DNA of 64,000 nucleotides from JAJXZJ01 sp050012855 (GTDB taxonomy: Bacteria; Verrucomicrobiota; Verrucomicrobiia; Limisphaerales; J093), in NCBI GenBank assembly GCA_050012855.1, contig JBEKGJ010000001.1, forward strand, positions 152,731 through 216,730, written 5' to 3'. The notes beneath the pieces were generated by a model. The model did no database searches. It had not been told where the DNA came from and saw only the letters and a list, made by a program, of their open reading frames with translations. Below are positions 24,494 to 34,612 of this stretch, one piece after another; positions within the stretch are counted from its first letter, which is position 1; every line of letters starts with the position of its first letter. Both the position numbers and the translations under genes were made by a program.

Positions 24494-26665
24494 ATGAAGA
24501 CCATCCTGTTTGTTTGCACCGGCAATATTTGTCGCAGCCCGATGGCCGAGGGGCTGTTTCGCCACCTGACGCGGGATCGGACCACGGACTACGCGGTGGT
24601 GTCCGCCGGCGTGGGCGCGATCGCCGGCCAGCCGCCCAGTGAGAACGCCGTCCGGGCGCTGCGGGAACGGGGCATTGACATCGCCGGCCAGCGCAGCCGG
24701 CCCCTGTCGGCGGACCTCGTGGAGCGGGCCGATTACATTCTTGGCATGACCCATGGCCATCTGGACACGATCGGCGCGGTGTTTCCGCAGGCCATGGAGA
24801 AGACCTTCCTGTTGCGGGAATTCGACGACACGCTGGATGAATTTGAAAAGGACATTCCGGACCCGATCGGCGAAGGGCTTGAGGTTTACCGGAATTGTCG
24901 GGACCATATCGAACAAGGCATTTTGACCATGTTGCCATTTCTTGACGAGCAGACGAAGTCCGCCCGCAACGCCACCACTCCCACCGCCCTCACGGTGGCG
25001 CTGGGTGCCGACCACGCCGGGTTCACGCTGAAGGAGGATCTGAAAGGCTATCTCGCGGGACGCGGCGTCACCGTGCAGGATCTTGGCAGCCAGTCGGAGA
25101 TTTCGTCGGACTACCCCGATTTCGGGAGCGCCGTGGCCCACGCCGTGGCGGATCAGCAGGCCCGGTTTGGCGTGCTGGTCTGCTCGACCGGCATCGGGAT
25201 GAGCATTGCCGCGAACAAGGTGGCCGGCGTGCGCGCCGCCCTCGCTTGGAACGAGGAAACCGCGACGCTCGGGCGCAGCCACAACGACGCCAACGTGCTG
25301 TGCCTCGGCGCCAAGTTCGTCGGCGGGGAGCTCGCCCAACGGATCGTGGACACCTTTCTGGCCACGCCATTTGAAGGCGGCCGCCATGAGCGGCGCGTGT
25401 TGAAGCTCGAACCGCGTCCGGCGGCGGCGGGGCTGCGCCTCGCGGCGGTGGACCGCGAGGTGGCGGGCATGATTGCCCGCGAACGCCATCGCCAGCAGAC
25501 CAACATCGAGCTGATCGCCAGCGAGAATTTCACGAGCCCGGCGGTCATGGAGGCCCAGGGGTCTGTGTTGACCAACAAGTACGCCGAAGGCTACCCGCGC
25601 AAACGCTGGTACGGCGGCTGCGAATTCGTGGACACCGTCGAGCAACTGGCCATTGACCGGGCCAAACAGCTCTTCGGCGCCGAGCACGCCAACGTCCAGC
25701 CCCACTCCGGCAGCCAGGCAAACATGGCGGTGTACTTCGCGATGTTGCAGCCCGGTGACAAGCTGCTGACAATGGACCTCACCCACGGCGGCCACCTGAC
25801 GCACGGCAACAAGGCCAATTTCTCCGGCCATTTCTTCGAGGTCGTGCATTACGGCGTGCGGAAGGATGACGAGCGGATTGATTACGACCAGGTCGCCGCC
25901 CTCGCCCGCGAGCACCGGCCCAAGATGATCACGGTCGGGGCGAGCGCCTATCCCCGGCTCATTGATTTCGCGCGCCTGGCGGCGATTGCAAACGAGGCCG
26001 GCGCCCTCCTGCTGGCGGACATCGCCCACATCGCGGGCCTGGTGGCAACCGGGCTGCACCCCAATCCGGTGGGTCTGGCGGATTTCGTGACGACCACCAC
26101 GCACAAGACCCTGCGCGGTCCGCGCGGCGGTTTGATTCTGTGCGCCGAGAAGTACGCCAAGGCAATTGATTCGCAGGTGTTCCCCGGCATTCAGGGCGGC
26201 CCGCTGGAGCATGTCATCGCCGCCAAGGCGGTGTGCTTCCACGAAGCGCTGCAGCCGGGATTCAAACTCTACCAGGAACAGATCCTCAAAAACGCCCAGG
26301 CCCTCGCCCAGGGCATGAAAAACAATGGCTTCCGGCTGGTCAGCGGCGGCACCGACAACCATCTCATGCTGGTGGATGTCGGGGCGCGCGGCCTCACCGG
26401 CAAGGACTGCCAGAACGCGCTCGACCTCGCCGGCGTCACCGTCAACAAGAACACCATTCCCTTCGAAACCCGCTCGCCCTTCCAGGCCAGCGGCATCCGC
26501 CTTGGCACCCCCGCCGTGACCACCCGCGGGATGAAGGAAGGTGAGATGGCGGCCATCGCTGACATGATCAGCGAGGTGGTGCTCGACATCAAAAACCTTG
26601 ACGCCGCGCGCCGGGTGCGCGACCGTGTCCACGAGTTGACTGCGAAATTCCCCTTGCCCTATTAG
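24494..26665 (+). CDS. glyA: Triple fusion: low-Mr protein tyrosine phosphatase - RpiB - serine hydroxymethyltransferase
   Basis: One uninterrupted 723-codon frame holds three complete enzymes. Residues 1-152: low-molecular-weight phosphatase with P-loop CTGNICRS (8-15) and acid DPIG (Asp123). Residues 166-300: ribose-5-phosphate isomerase B, with GADHAGF (171-177), active-site CSTGIGMSIAANK (230-242) and RSHNDANVL (261-269). Residues 318-723: serine hydroxymethyltransferase, with QTNIELIASENFTS, HSGSQANMAVY, DIAHIAGLVATG and the PLP lysine in TTTTHKTLRGPRGG (Lys538). All catalytic residues I know are in place. SHMT makes glycine and one-carbon folate units from serine; RpiB interconverts pentose phosphates. 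Linkers are short and lack stops or repeats. No separate glyA is seen nearby, so this is probably the working SHMT. Confidence 0.93.
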   Translation: MKTILFVCTGNICRSPMAEGLFRHLTRDRTTDYAVVSAGVGAIAGQPPSENAVRALRERGIDIAGQRSRPLSADLVERADYILGMTHGHLDTIGAVFPQAMEKTFLLREFDDTLDEFEKDIPDPIGEGLEVYRNCRDHIEQGILTMLPFLDEQTKSARNATTPTALTVALGADHAGFTLKEDLKGYLAGRGVTVQDLGSQSEISSDYPDFGSAVAHAVADQQARFGVLVCSTGIGMSIAANKVAGVRAALAWNEETATLGRSHNDANVLCLGAKFVGGELAQRIVDTFLATPFEGGRHERRVLKLEPRPAAAGLRLAAVDREVAGMIARERHRQQTNIELIASENFTSPAVMEAQGSVLTNKYAEGYPRKRWYGGCEFVDTVEQLAIDRAKQLFGAEHANVQPHSGSQANMAVYFAMLQPGDKLLTMDLTHGGHLTHGNKANFSGHFFEVVHYGVRKDDERIDYDQVAALAREHRPKMITVGASAYPRLIDFARLAAIANEAGALLLADIAHIAGLVATGLHPNPVGLADFVTTTTHKTLRGPRGGLILCAEKYAKAIDSQVFPGIQGGPLEHVIAAKAVCFHEALQPGFKLYQEQILKNAQALAQGMKNNGFRLVSGGTDNHLMLVDVGARGLTGKDCQNALDLAGVTVNKNTIPFETRSPFQASGIRLGTPAVTTRGMKEGEMAAIADMISEVVLDIKNLDAARRVRDRVHELTAKFPLPY

Positions 26666-26805
26666 GCGAGACGGACCATTCTCCGGCATCCAGAAACTCC
26701 GGTTGGGCCATCCAACAGGGGCACGTGTGTTGATTTTACACTGGCAGACGGAGGGCCGGATGGGGGGCCGCCGACTGCACAAACGCTGACACCCATTTTC
26801 CCTAT

Positions 26806-28314
<1,509 letters not shown>

Positions 28315-28358
28315 CGCCTGGCGACAGCGGCAAGCCGTCGCGGTCGCCAACCCCGCCG

Positions 28359-29294
28359 TCAGGGCGTCGTGGATGCCGTCGGCACCTCCAGGTCGCCCAG
28401 CGTGAACTGGAGACCGTCGAGCAGGTGCCGCAGCATGGCCGGGTTCCAGAACTCCTCGGCATTGTGGCCCAGCGCCGTGTAGAACACGCGTCCCGCGCCC
28501 ACCGTCCGCACCCAGCACAGGCCGAAATCGTGGTCGCTCCGGAGGCGCGGCTTGTTCAGGTCCATCCGGGCGGTGTCCATGCTGAACAGGACGCGGTTGA
28601 TCCGGCGCGAATAGGGCTCCTTGAACTGATAGCCCTCGTCAATGATCTCGAAGCCCTTTCCGCCAAAGGCCGCCATCAAGGGATGATTCGCCTCGTCCAG
28701 TTTCACCGCGATTTTCTCGAAGGCGTTCCACGGATGGCTCTCAAACGCCCCGCCCAGCGCGGCGGCGAATTCCGGTGACCGGTCGAAGAGGGCCGAGGCT
28801 CCATGAATGGCGGCCAGCCCCTTGCCGCCCCGCAGCCAGGCAAAGAAGTTGGCCTTCAGCCGGTCGTCGTTCTTCCGGGCCGCGGCCTGCTGCTCCGGCG
28901 AGAGCTTGTCGAGATCGTCCGGCAGGAACAACTCGCCCAGCGCGCTGACAAAACAGACCCCGTCAAATGTTCGCAGCCGCTCCGGCTCGAACAGCGCGAT
29001 GTCGTCGCTGATCGTGGCCGCAAAGGCGCCCGTCTTCTCGCCCATCATCTGGATCGCCCGGGCGCCATAAGGGATGGACGTGTGGTAATAGCCTTTGCAC
29101 AGGGTGAACACCAGCAGTCGTCGCGACTGCCGCGGCGCCACCGTCGCGCGCGCCGGACCGGCGGAGGCGAGTTTGCGGAGTTCTTCGTCGGTGGGCTGCG
29201 GCCGGTCGGCTCCGTTCAACCGCGCCGGGCCGGCGAGCAACACGCCCGCCAGCACCAGGCCAAAGGGGGTGAGCCACTGTTGGGGGAACTGCAT
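28359..29294 (-). CDS. ThuA domain-containing exported protein
   Basis: A 311-residue protein with signal peptide (PFGLVLAGVLLAGPARLNGA) and a ThuA (trehalose-utilisation, glutamine amidotransferase-like) fold: LLVFTLCKGYYHTSIPYGAR, FDGVCFVSALGELF, GKGLAAIHGASALFDRSPEF, and VFYTALGHNAEEFWNPAMLRHL at the C-terminus. In this phylum ThuA proteins are commonly exported and linked to sugar or glycoside breakdown, but the activity is unsettled. The usual ThuA Cys nucleophile position reads IHGAS, so no classical amidotransferase triad is visible. It stands alone between rho and the CoA transferase. Confidence 0.88.
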   Translation of the reverse strand: MQFPQQWLTPFGLVLAGVLLAGPARLNGADRPQPTDEELRKLASAGPARATVAPRQSRRLLVFTLCKGYYHTSIPYGARAIQMMGEKTGAFAATISDDIALFEPERLRTFDGVCFVSALGELFLPDDLDKLSPEQQAAARKNDDRLKANFFAWLRGGKGLAAIHGASALFDRSPEFAAALGGAFESHPWNAFEKIAVKLDEANHPLMAAFGGKGFEIIDEGYQFKEPYSRRINRVLFSMDTARMDLNKPRLRSDHDFGLCWVRTVGAGRVFYTALGHNAEEFWNPAMLRHLLDGLQFTLGDLEVPTASTTP

Positions 29295-29339
29295 GGCGGC
29301 AGCGTAGCCGATCCGGTCCGGAAAGGAAGTCGGAAATCA

Positions 29340-29425
29340 GGTAGTGTCCTGATCTCGGTGGGGCGTCCTCGCGAGCCGGGACACGAATCCGAAGCTCGAA
29401 ACTCGAAACTTGAAACTCGCAACTC
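29340..29425. repeat. Dispersed repeat copy (gtagtgtcctgat family)
   Basis: Begins ggtagtgtcctgatc, continues with cggtggggcgtcctcgcgagccg and ends in the degenerate tract gaaactcgaaacttgaaact. The second and third parts recur at 59130-59230, the first at 23204, 47595, 55155 and 55341. Confidence 0.6.
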
Positions 29426-29440
29426 CCCGGTGGGGCGGCG

Positions 29441-30943
29441 TCACTTCGTGAAATCGCTCCAGTTCACCGACCGCATGTCGCCGGTCCGGGCGAACTGGGT
29501 GTGCATCCCGAAGGCGGCTGAGAGGGTCTGCGGCGAATGCGCATGGCCGCCCAAGGCCACGTAATCCCACAGGATCCGTTTGAAGTCGGGGTGGACGCAG
29601 TTCTCGATGATGGTCCGTGCCCGTTCGCACGGGCTCTTCCCGCGCAGGTCCGCCACGCCCTGCTCCGTGACCACCACGCAAACCGAATGCTCGCTGCTGT
29701 CGAGGTGGCTGACCATCGGCACGATCGTGCTGATCTTGCCGCCCTTGGCGGTGGACGGACAGGTGAAGATCGAGAGAAACGCGTTGCGCGCAAAATCCGC
29801 GGAACCGCCAATGCCGTTCATCATGTTGCGCCCCAATACATGCGTGCTGTTCACGTTTCCGCTCAGGTCCACCTCGATGGCGGTGTTGATCGAGATGATG
29901 CCGAGCCGGCGGACAATTTCCGGGTTGTTGGTGATCTCCTGCGGCCGCAGCAGCAGGCAGGTCCGGAAGAACTCCCAGTTCTCGTAAATCCCTTTGAGGG
30001 TTTCGTCCGAAACCGTCAGCGAACAGCCGCTGGTGAAGGTCACTTTGCCGCTGTTCATCAATTCGATCACGGCGTCCTGGATGACCTCGGTGTACATCTT
30101 GAACGGCGGGATGCCCGGGTTTTCGCCCATGGCTTTGAGCACCGCGTTGGCCGTGTCGCCCACGCCCGACTGGATCGGCAGGAACCCGCTCGGGATGACG
30201 CCGCGACGGGTTTCCCCCGCCAGGAACTCCGCCACATTCTGCCCGATCTTGGCGGTCACCGGGCTGGCCCCGGCAAACGAACTCACCTCGTCCGGGGTGT
30301 TGGTCTCGACCACGCCCACGATCCTCGCCGGGTCCACCATGATCGTCGGCTGGCCAATCCGGTCGCTGGGCGTGAACACCGGGATGTCGCTGCGCTTGGG
30401 CGGGTCATGGGGCTCGTAGATGTCGTGCACGCCGCGCAGAAAATGCGGGTGATACTGATTCAGTTCGATGAGGATCTTGTCGGCCAGGCGGGCGAACGTG
30501 GGCGAGGCGCCCACCGCCGAAGTGAGCACGATCTCGCCGTGGGACGTGACGTCACAGGCTTCCAGCACGGCGGTGTGAATCGGACCCAGAAACCCGTAAC
30601 GCACGTCCTGGGGCAGCCGCGACAGATGCATGTCGAAAAACCGCGTCTCGCCGCTGTTGATGCTCTTCCGCAGGTCCACGTCCGACTGGTAGGGCGTGCG
30701 CCACCCAATGGCCTTGGCCTTGGCCAGCGCGCCGTCGAGCGAGGGACCGGTGGAGGCGCCGGTGACGACGTTGATTTTGAACGGGCGGCCCGCCGCGTGC
30801 TCGGCCTCGGCCCGGGCGGCAATGGCCCGGGGAATGACCTTGGGAACGCCGGCGGGAGTGAATCCGCTGAACGCGACCGTCTGGCCGTCCTGGATGATGG
30901 CGGCGGCTTCCTGCGGGGTGATGCGGGTGAGGGGCTTTTTCAT
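29441..30943 (-). CDS. Acetyl-CoA hydrolase/transferase (succinate:acetate CoA-transferase type)
   Basis: A 500-residue cytosolic enzyme of the AarC/Ach1/ScpC group, which moves CoA between acetate and succinate or related acids through a glutamyl-CoA intermediate. The N-terminal domain shows TVAFSGFTPAGVPKVIPRAI and VTGASTGPSLDGALA, and the second half has the predicted catalytic Glu in PPFKMYTEVIQDAVIEL (about 288-304), the GVGDTANAVL loop, and MNGIGGSADFARNAFLSIF with VSHLDSSEHSVCVVVTEQGVADLRG. Length fits. It could serve acetate metabolism or a modified TCA cycle. No partner gene is adjacent. Confidence 0.93.
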   Translation of the reverse strand: MKKPLTRITPQEAAAIIQDGQTVAFSGFTPAGVPKVIPRAIAARAEAEHAAGRPFKINVVTGASTGPSLDGALAKAKAIGWRTPYQSDVDLRKSINSGETRFFDMHLSRLPQDVRYGFLGPIHTAVLEACDVTSHGEIVLTSAVGASPTFARLADKILIELNQYHPHFLRGVHDIYEPHDPPKRSDIPVFTPSDRIGQPTIMVDPARIVGVVETNTPDEVSSFAGASPVTAKIGQNVAEFLAGETRRGVIPSGFLPIQSGVGDTANAVLKAMGENPGIPPFKMYTEVIQDAVIELMNSGKVTFTSGCSLTVSDETLKGIYENWEFFRTCLLLRPQEITNNPEIVRRLGIISINTAIEVDLSGNVNSTHVLGRNMMNGIGGSADFARNAFLSIFTCPSTAKGGKISTIVPMVSHLDSSEHSVCVVVTEQGVADLRGKSPCERARTIIENCVHPDFKRILWDYVALGGHAHSPQTLSAAFGMHTQFARTGDMRSVNWSDFTK

Positions 30944-31104
30944 AAGCGATTTTGTGCGGTGTCCTGAACTGATTCAACCAAGCGGGGCGCGGAACGCCAT
31001 GCCGACCGCAACGTCTCTGCTCGACGGAAAGCGGTGGGGCCGGCCGTTCCGGCAACCGTTTCCCGTGTCTCTGCCCGGTTTGCCGATAATGTGCAATCCA
31101 AATC

Positions 31105-31133
31105 TTGACGATCTATTACATTACAAATACTTA
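31105..31133 (+). promoter_or_regulatory. Possible promoter of the class V aminotransferase gene
   Basis: The 30944-31219 gap contains an AT-rich patch unlike its surroundings with TTGACG, a 17-base spacer and TACTTA, about 85 bases before the ATG at 31220. The -35 box is good and the -10 box is weak. Confidence 0.3.
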
Positions 31134-31219
31134 TCAATTCCAACTGGCCTTTTCATGCTGCGGTCCGGCCGGCCGATTCCGAGGCAGACAAACCCAAGGC
31201 CGTCGGTAAACTCGCCGGC

Positions 31220-32422
31220 ATGCAGACGCGCAACGTCGCCCGACCGGCGCCTTCCCGGTTCCGCCGCCCCTGGCCGTTGGCCCCCGGGATCGTGTTTCTC
31301 AACCATGGCTCATTTGGCGCGTGCCCGCGACCGGTGCTGGAACACCAGGCGGACTGGCGCCGTCGGATGGAGGCGGCGCCCGTCCAGTTCCTCTGGCGCC
31401 ATTACGAGGAAGCGCTGGAGCCTGCCCGGACCGCCCTGGCGCGCTTCCTTGGCGCCCGGCGGCGCGACGTGGTGTTCGTCACGAACGCCACGACGGGCGT
31501 CAACGCCGTGGTGCGTTCACTCACGCTGCGGCGCGGCGACGAACTGCTCACCACCAGCCTGGACTACAACGCCTGCCGCAACGTGCTGGTCGAGGCGACC
31601 CGGCGCGCCGGAGCCAAACTGGTGGTGGCCCGCGTGCCATTCCCGCTGGCCAGCGCCGAAGACGCGATCGAAGCGGTGTTGCGGGCGGTGACGCCGCACA
31701 CGCGGCTGGCGCTGATTGACCACGTCACCAGCGACACGGCCCTGACGCTGCCGGTCGCCCGGATCGTTCGGGAACTGGAGGCGCGCGGCGTGGACACGTT
31801 GGTGGATGGCGCACACGCACCAGGCATGCTGCCGCTGCACCTGTCCCGGCTGCGTCCCGCCTGCTACACCGGCAACCTGCACAAATGGGTTTGTGCGCCC
31901 AAGGGGGCGGCCTTCCTTTGGGTGCGCGAGGACAAACAGGCCGGCGTGCAGCCCGCCATCATGAGCCACGGCCAGAATCGCCCGCGCCCCGGCTACACGG
32001 CGTTTCAGGACCGCTTCGACTGGCCCGGCACGTTTGATCCTTCGGCATGGTTGTGTGTCGGCGAGGCCATCCGCTGGATGGGCGGGTTGTTGCCGGGCGG
32101 CTGGCCGGAGTTGCGCCGGCGCAATCACGCGCTGGTCGTGCAGGCCAGGCGACGGCTGTGCGCGCGGCTGAACGTTGAGCCGCCATGCCCGGAGCACCTG
32201 CTCGGCGCGATGGCCACGCTTCCCCTGCCCGCCCGCCTTCAAGACCGGCCACGGTCCGGCAAAATTGACGCCGAACAGTTGTGGCTTTACGACGAACACG
32301 GCATCGAGGTCCCGTTCATTCGCCTGGGTCAGCCGGAGACGCGTTGGTTCCGGGTGTCGGCCCAGATTTACAACCGGCTGGAGGAATACGAATTCCTGGC
32401 GGATTGCCTGGCGGCCCTGTGA
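31220..32422 (+). CDS. Class V aminotransferase (isopenicillin-N epimerase-like)
   Basis: A 400-residue PLP enzyme. GIVFLNHGSFGACPRPVLEH at about 24-43 and EAAPVQFLWRHYEEAL are hallmarks of the isopenicillin-N epimerase/cysteine lyase branch of class V. The phosphate-binding loop is VFVTNATTGVNAVVRSL (about 86-102), the PLP-binding Asp is in TLVDGAHAPGMLPL, and the Schiff-base lysine is in CYTGNLHKWVCAPKGAAFL (about residue 223). The true substrate in organisms without beta-lactam synthesis is unknown; amino-acid epimerase, desulfurase or lyase activities are possible. It is convergent with the cysteine desulfurase gene, stop codons 4 bases apart. Confidence 0.88.
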   Translation: MQTRNVARPAPSRFRRPWPLAPGIVFLNHGSFGACPRPVLEHQADWRRRMEAAPVQFLWRHYEEALEPARTALARFLGARRRDVVFVTNATTGVNAVVRSLTLRRGDELLTTSLDYNACRNVLVEATRRAGAKLVVARVPFPLASAEDAIEAVLRAVTPHTRLALIDHVTSDTALTLPVARIVRELEARGVDTLVDGAHAPGMLPLHLSRLRPACYTGNLHKWVCAPKGAAFLWVREDKQAGVQPAIMSHGQNRPRPGYTAFQDRFDWPGTFDPSAWLCVGEAIRWMGGLLPGGWPELRRRNHALVVQARRRLCARLNVEPPCPEHLLGAMATLPLPARLQDRPRSGKIDAEQLWLYDEHGIEVPFIRLGQPETRWFRVSAQIYNRLEEYEFLADCLAAL

Positions 32423-32426
32423 CCCG

Positions 32427-33590
32427 TTACGTCTCCGGGGAGAGCTCGCGCAGCCGCGCGATGATCGGCGGCAGGTGCTGCAGGAGATGGTCCACATCCG
32501 CCGCCGTGTTCTCCACGCCGAGGCTGAAACGGATGCTGCTGCGCGCGCGAGCCGGGTCGAGTCCCAGGGCCGCCAGCACGTGGGAAGGCTCGAGCGACCC
32601 GGTGGTACAGGCTGAGCCGGCGGAGGCGCAGATGCCAGCCTGATCCAGGAGCATCAGGATGGCTTCGGACTCGACGCCCGCGAAACCGAGATTGGCGGTG
32701 TTGGGCAGGCGCGGTTCGACCGCCCCGTTGCGAAACGTCCCCGGGATCGTGGCCAACAACGTGTTTTCGAGGCGGTCACGCAACCCACGCACCCGGGTAT
32801 TTTCCTCAGCCAGGCGCGACATCGCGAGTTCCGCCGCGCGGCCGAACCCGACGATGTAAGGCACGTTTTCGGTGCCTCCGCGCCGGCCACGCTCCTGATG
32901 TCCACCCACGATGTAGGGCTGGAAAGGCGTCTTGCGTCGAACGTAGAGCAACCCGATTCCTTTCGGCGCATTCAGTTTGTGCGCCGAGAGCGAAAGGTAA
33001 TCCACCCCCAGCACGCCAACGTCGAGTTGCAGCTTGCCCGGCGCCTGCACCGCATCCGTGTGACACAGGACGCCGTGGCGCCGGCAGACCGCGGCAATTT
33101 CCGCAACGGGAAAAACCACGCCGGTTTCGTTGTTCGCCAGCATGACTGAGACGATGGCCGTTTCCGGCCGGATGGCTCGCTTCACCGCCGCCAGGTCGAG
33201 CGTGCCGTCGCCGGCGACGGGCAGGAAGGTCACGGCGCAACCGCGCCGCTCCAGGGCCTCGCAACACTTGAGGCCGGCGGAATGCTCGACCGCCGTGGTG
33301 ACAATGTGGCGCCGGCCCGGCTGCACCAGCAGCGCGCTGTGGAATGCGGTGTTGATGCTTTCGGTGCCCCCGCTGGTGAAGACGATTTCCCGCGGCTGGG
33401 CGTTGAGCAGGGCGGCCACCTGCTCCCGCGCCCGGTCCACCCGCCGGCTGGTTTCCTGGGCGAACTGGTAGGCGCTCGACGGATTGCCCCACCATTCCGT
33501 CAGCAGCGGCAACATCGCCGCGACCACCTCCGGCGCGACCGGCGTCGTGGCGTTGTGATCGAAGTAATGGAAAGGCGCCGTGTTCATCAT
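32427..33590 (-). CDS. Cysteine desulfurase (NifS/IscS family)
   Basis: A 387-residue PLP enzyme that releases sulfur from cysteine for Fe-S clusters or thiolation. The start at 33590 (MMNTAPFHYFDHNATTPVAPE) gives the canonical N-terminus. PLP region: FTSGGTESINTAFHSALL (about 69-86), ANNETGVVFPVAEIA, HTDAVQAPGKLQLD, and the lysine in LSLSAHKLNAPKGIGLLYVR (about 205). The catalytic cysteine loop is ICASAGSACTTGSLEPSHVL (about 324-343). The SAC loop form with the short insertion fits the NifS-like group I. No scaffold or regulator gene is next to it, so a housekeeping versus tRNA-thiolation role is unclear. Confidence 0.95.
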   Translation of the reverse strand: MMNTAPFHYFDHNATTPVAPEVVAAMLPLLTEWWGNPSSAYQFAQETSRRVDRAREQVAALLNAQPREIVFTSGGTESINTAFHSALLVQPGRRHIVTTAVEHSAGLKCCEALERRGCAVTFLPVAGDGTLDLAAVKRAIRPETAIVSVMLANNETGVVFPVAEIAAVCRRHGVLCHTDAVQAPGKLQLDVGVLGVDYLSLSAHKLNAPKGIGLLYVRRKTPFQPYIVGGHQERGRRGGTENVPYIVGFGRAAELAMSRLAEENTRVRGLRDRLENTLLATIPGTFRNGAVEPRLPNTANLGFAGVESEAILMLLDQAGICASAGSACTTGSLEPSHVLAALGLDPARARSSIRFSLGVENTAADVDHLLQHLPPIIARLRELSPET

Positions 33591-33735
33591 GCGACCGCGG
33601 CCACTCTCTAGCCTTGAAGCCGCCGCCTCGCAAGGGCGAAAGGCAGGCCCGGTGCGGCCCTCCGCGATTGCCATGTCGGGATCCAACCGGTTGCTATTGC
33701 CGCGGGCGGCGCACCGATTACACTGCCGCCAACAC

Positions 33736-34599
33736 ATGAGCTCCCGGCATCGGCGACACAACCGCAAACGCGCCTGGCGGCGCCCGCGCGGTCAACCGTC
33801 CGCAACGGGCGGCGATCCGACATCGGCCCGTCCACGCTTCCGCTCCTGGCTGGGCGCGGCGGGTGGTTTGGTGGTCATCGTCGCCGCGGGCTGGTTGCTG
33901 GTGCGCTTTTGGCCGCGCTCCTTTCCCCTGCCTCAGCCGTCTCCGCCGCTGGCGGCCACTCCGCGTTCGCATTCGCCTGGCGGCGCCCGCGGCGCCAACG
34001 CCAGCCCCAACGAGCAGGGCTTCATCGCCGAGGTCAACCGCGGCAACCAACTCCTGGCCCAGGGCAAAACCGAGCAGGCCATCCAGGTCCTGAGCGAGGC
34101 GGTGAAACTGAAGCCGGACGACGAGGATGTTCATTACGACCTCGGCTCGGCGCTCGCCCGTGGCGGCCGGCTCGACGAAGCGGCGAAGGAATTTGAGGAG
34201 GCGCTGCGGCTCTTCCCGGACTACGTCGAGGCGCACAACAACCTCGGCAACGTGCTGCTGCGGCTGGGACGCGCCGGCGAGGCCATCCAACACTTCGAGC
34301 AGGCTATCAAAACCCTGCCGGATTACGCCTCGGCCCACAACAACCTCGGCACCGCGCTGCAACGAGTGGGACGGACGAATGAGGCCCTGGTTCAATTCCA
34401 GCAGGCCGCCAGGCTCAACCCGGATTACTGGGAAGCCCAATTCAATGTGGCCTCCAGCCTCTTCCAGCAGCGACGCCTCCCGGAAGCCCGGACCGCCTTT
34501 GAAACCGTGCTCCGCCTGCGACCGGATTTCCTGCCCGCGAAAAAGGCGCTCGAACGGATCGAAAGCGAACTCGCGCCGGCCCCGCCGTTGAAACCCTGA
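33736..34599 (+). CDS. Membrane-anchored TPR protein
   Basis: A 287-residue protein. The start at 33736 opens a very basic segment (MSSRHRRHNRKRAWRRPRG) followed by one membrane helix (WLGAAGGLVVIVAAGWLLVRF, about 41-62) and a Pro/Ser-rich linker. From about residue 95 there are five tetratricopeptide repeats (GNQLLAQGKTEQAIQVLSEA, DEDVHYDLGSALARGGRLDE, VEAHNNLGNVLLRLGRAGEA, ASAHNNLGTALQRVGRTNEA, YWEAQFNVASSLFQQRRLPE). TPRs mediate protein contacts; the domain would face the periplasm. It is divergent from the desulfurase gene and runs towards the PD40 gene. Confidence 0.85.
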   Translation: MSSRHRRHNRKRAWRRPRGQPSATGGDPTSARPRFRSWLGAAGGLVVIVAAGWLLVRFWPRSFPLPQPSPPLAATPRSHSPGGARGANASPNEQGFIAEVNRGNQLLAQGKTEQAIQVLSEAVKLKPDDEDVHYDLGSALARGGRLDEAAKEFEEALRLFPDYVEAHNNLGNVLLRLGRAGEAIQHFEQAIKTLPDYASAHNNLGTALQRVGRTNEALVQFQQAARLNPDYWEAQFNVASSLFQQRRLPEARTAFETVLRLRPDFLPAKKALERIESELAPAPPLKP

Positions 34600-34612
34600 C
34601 GCCCCGCCCGCG

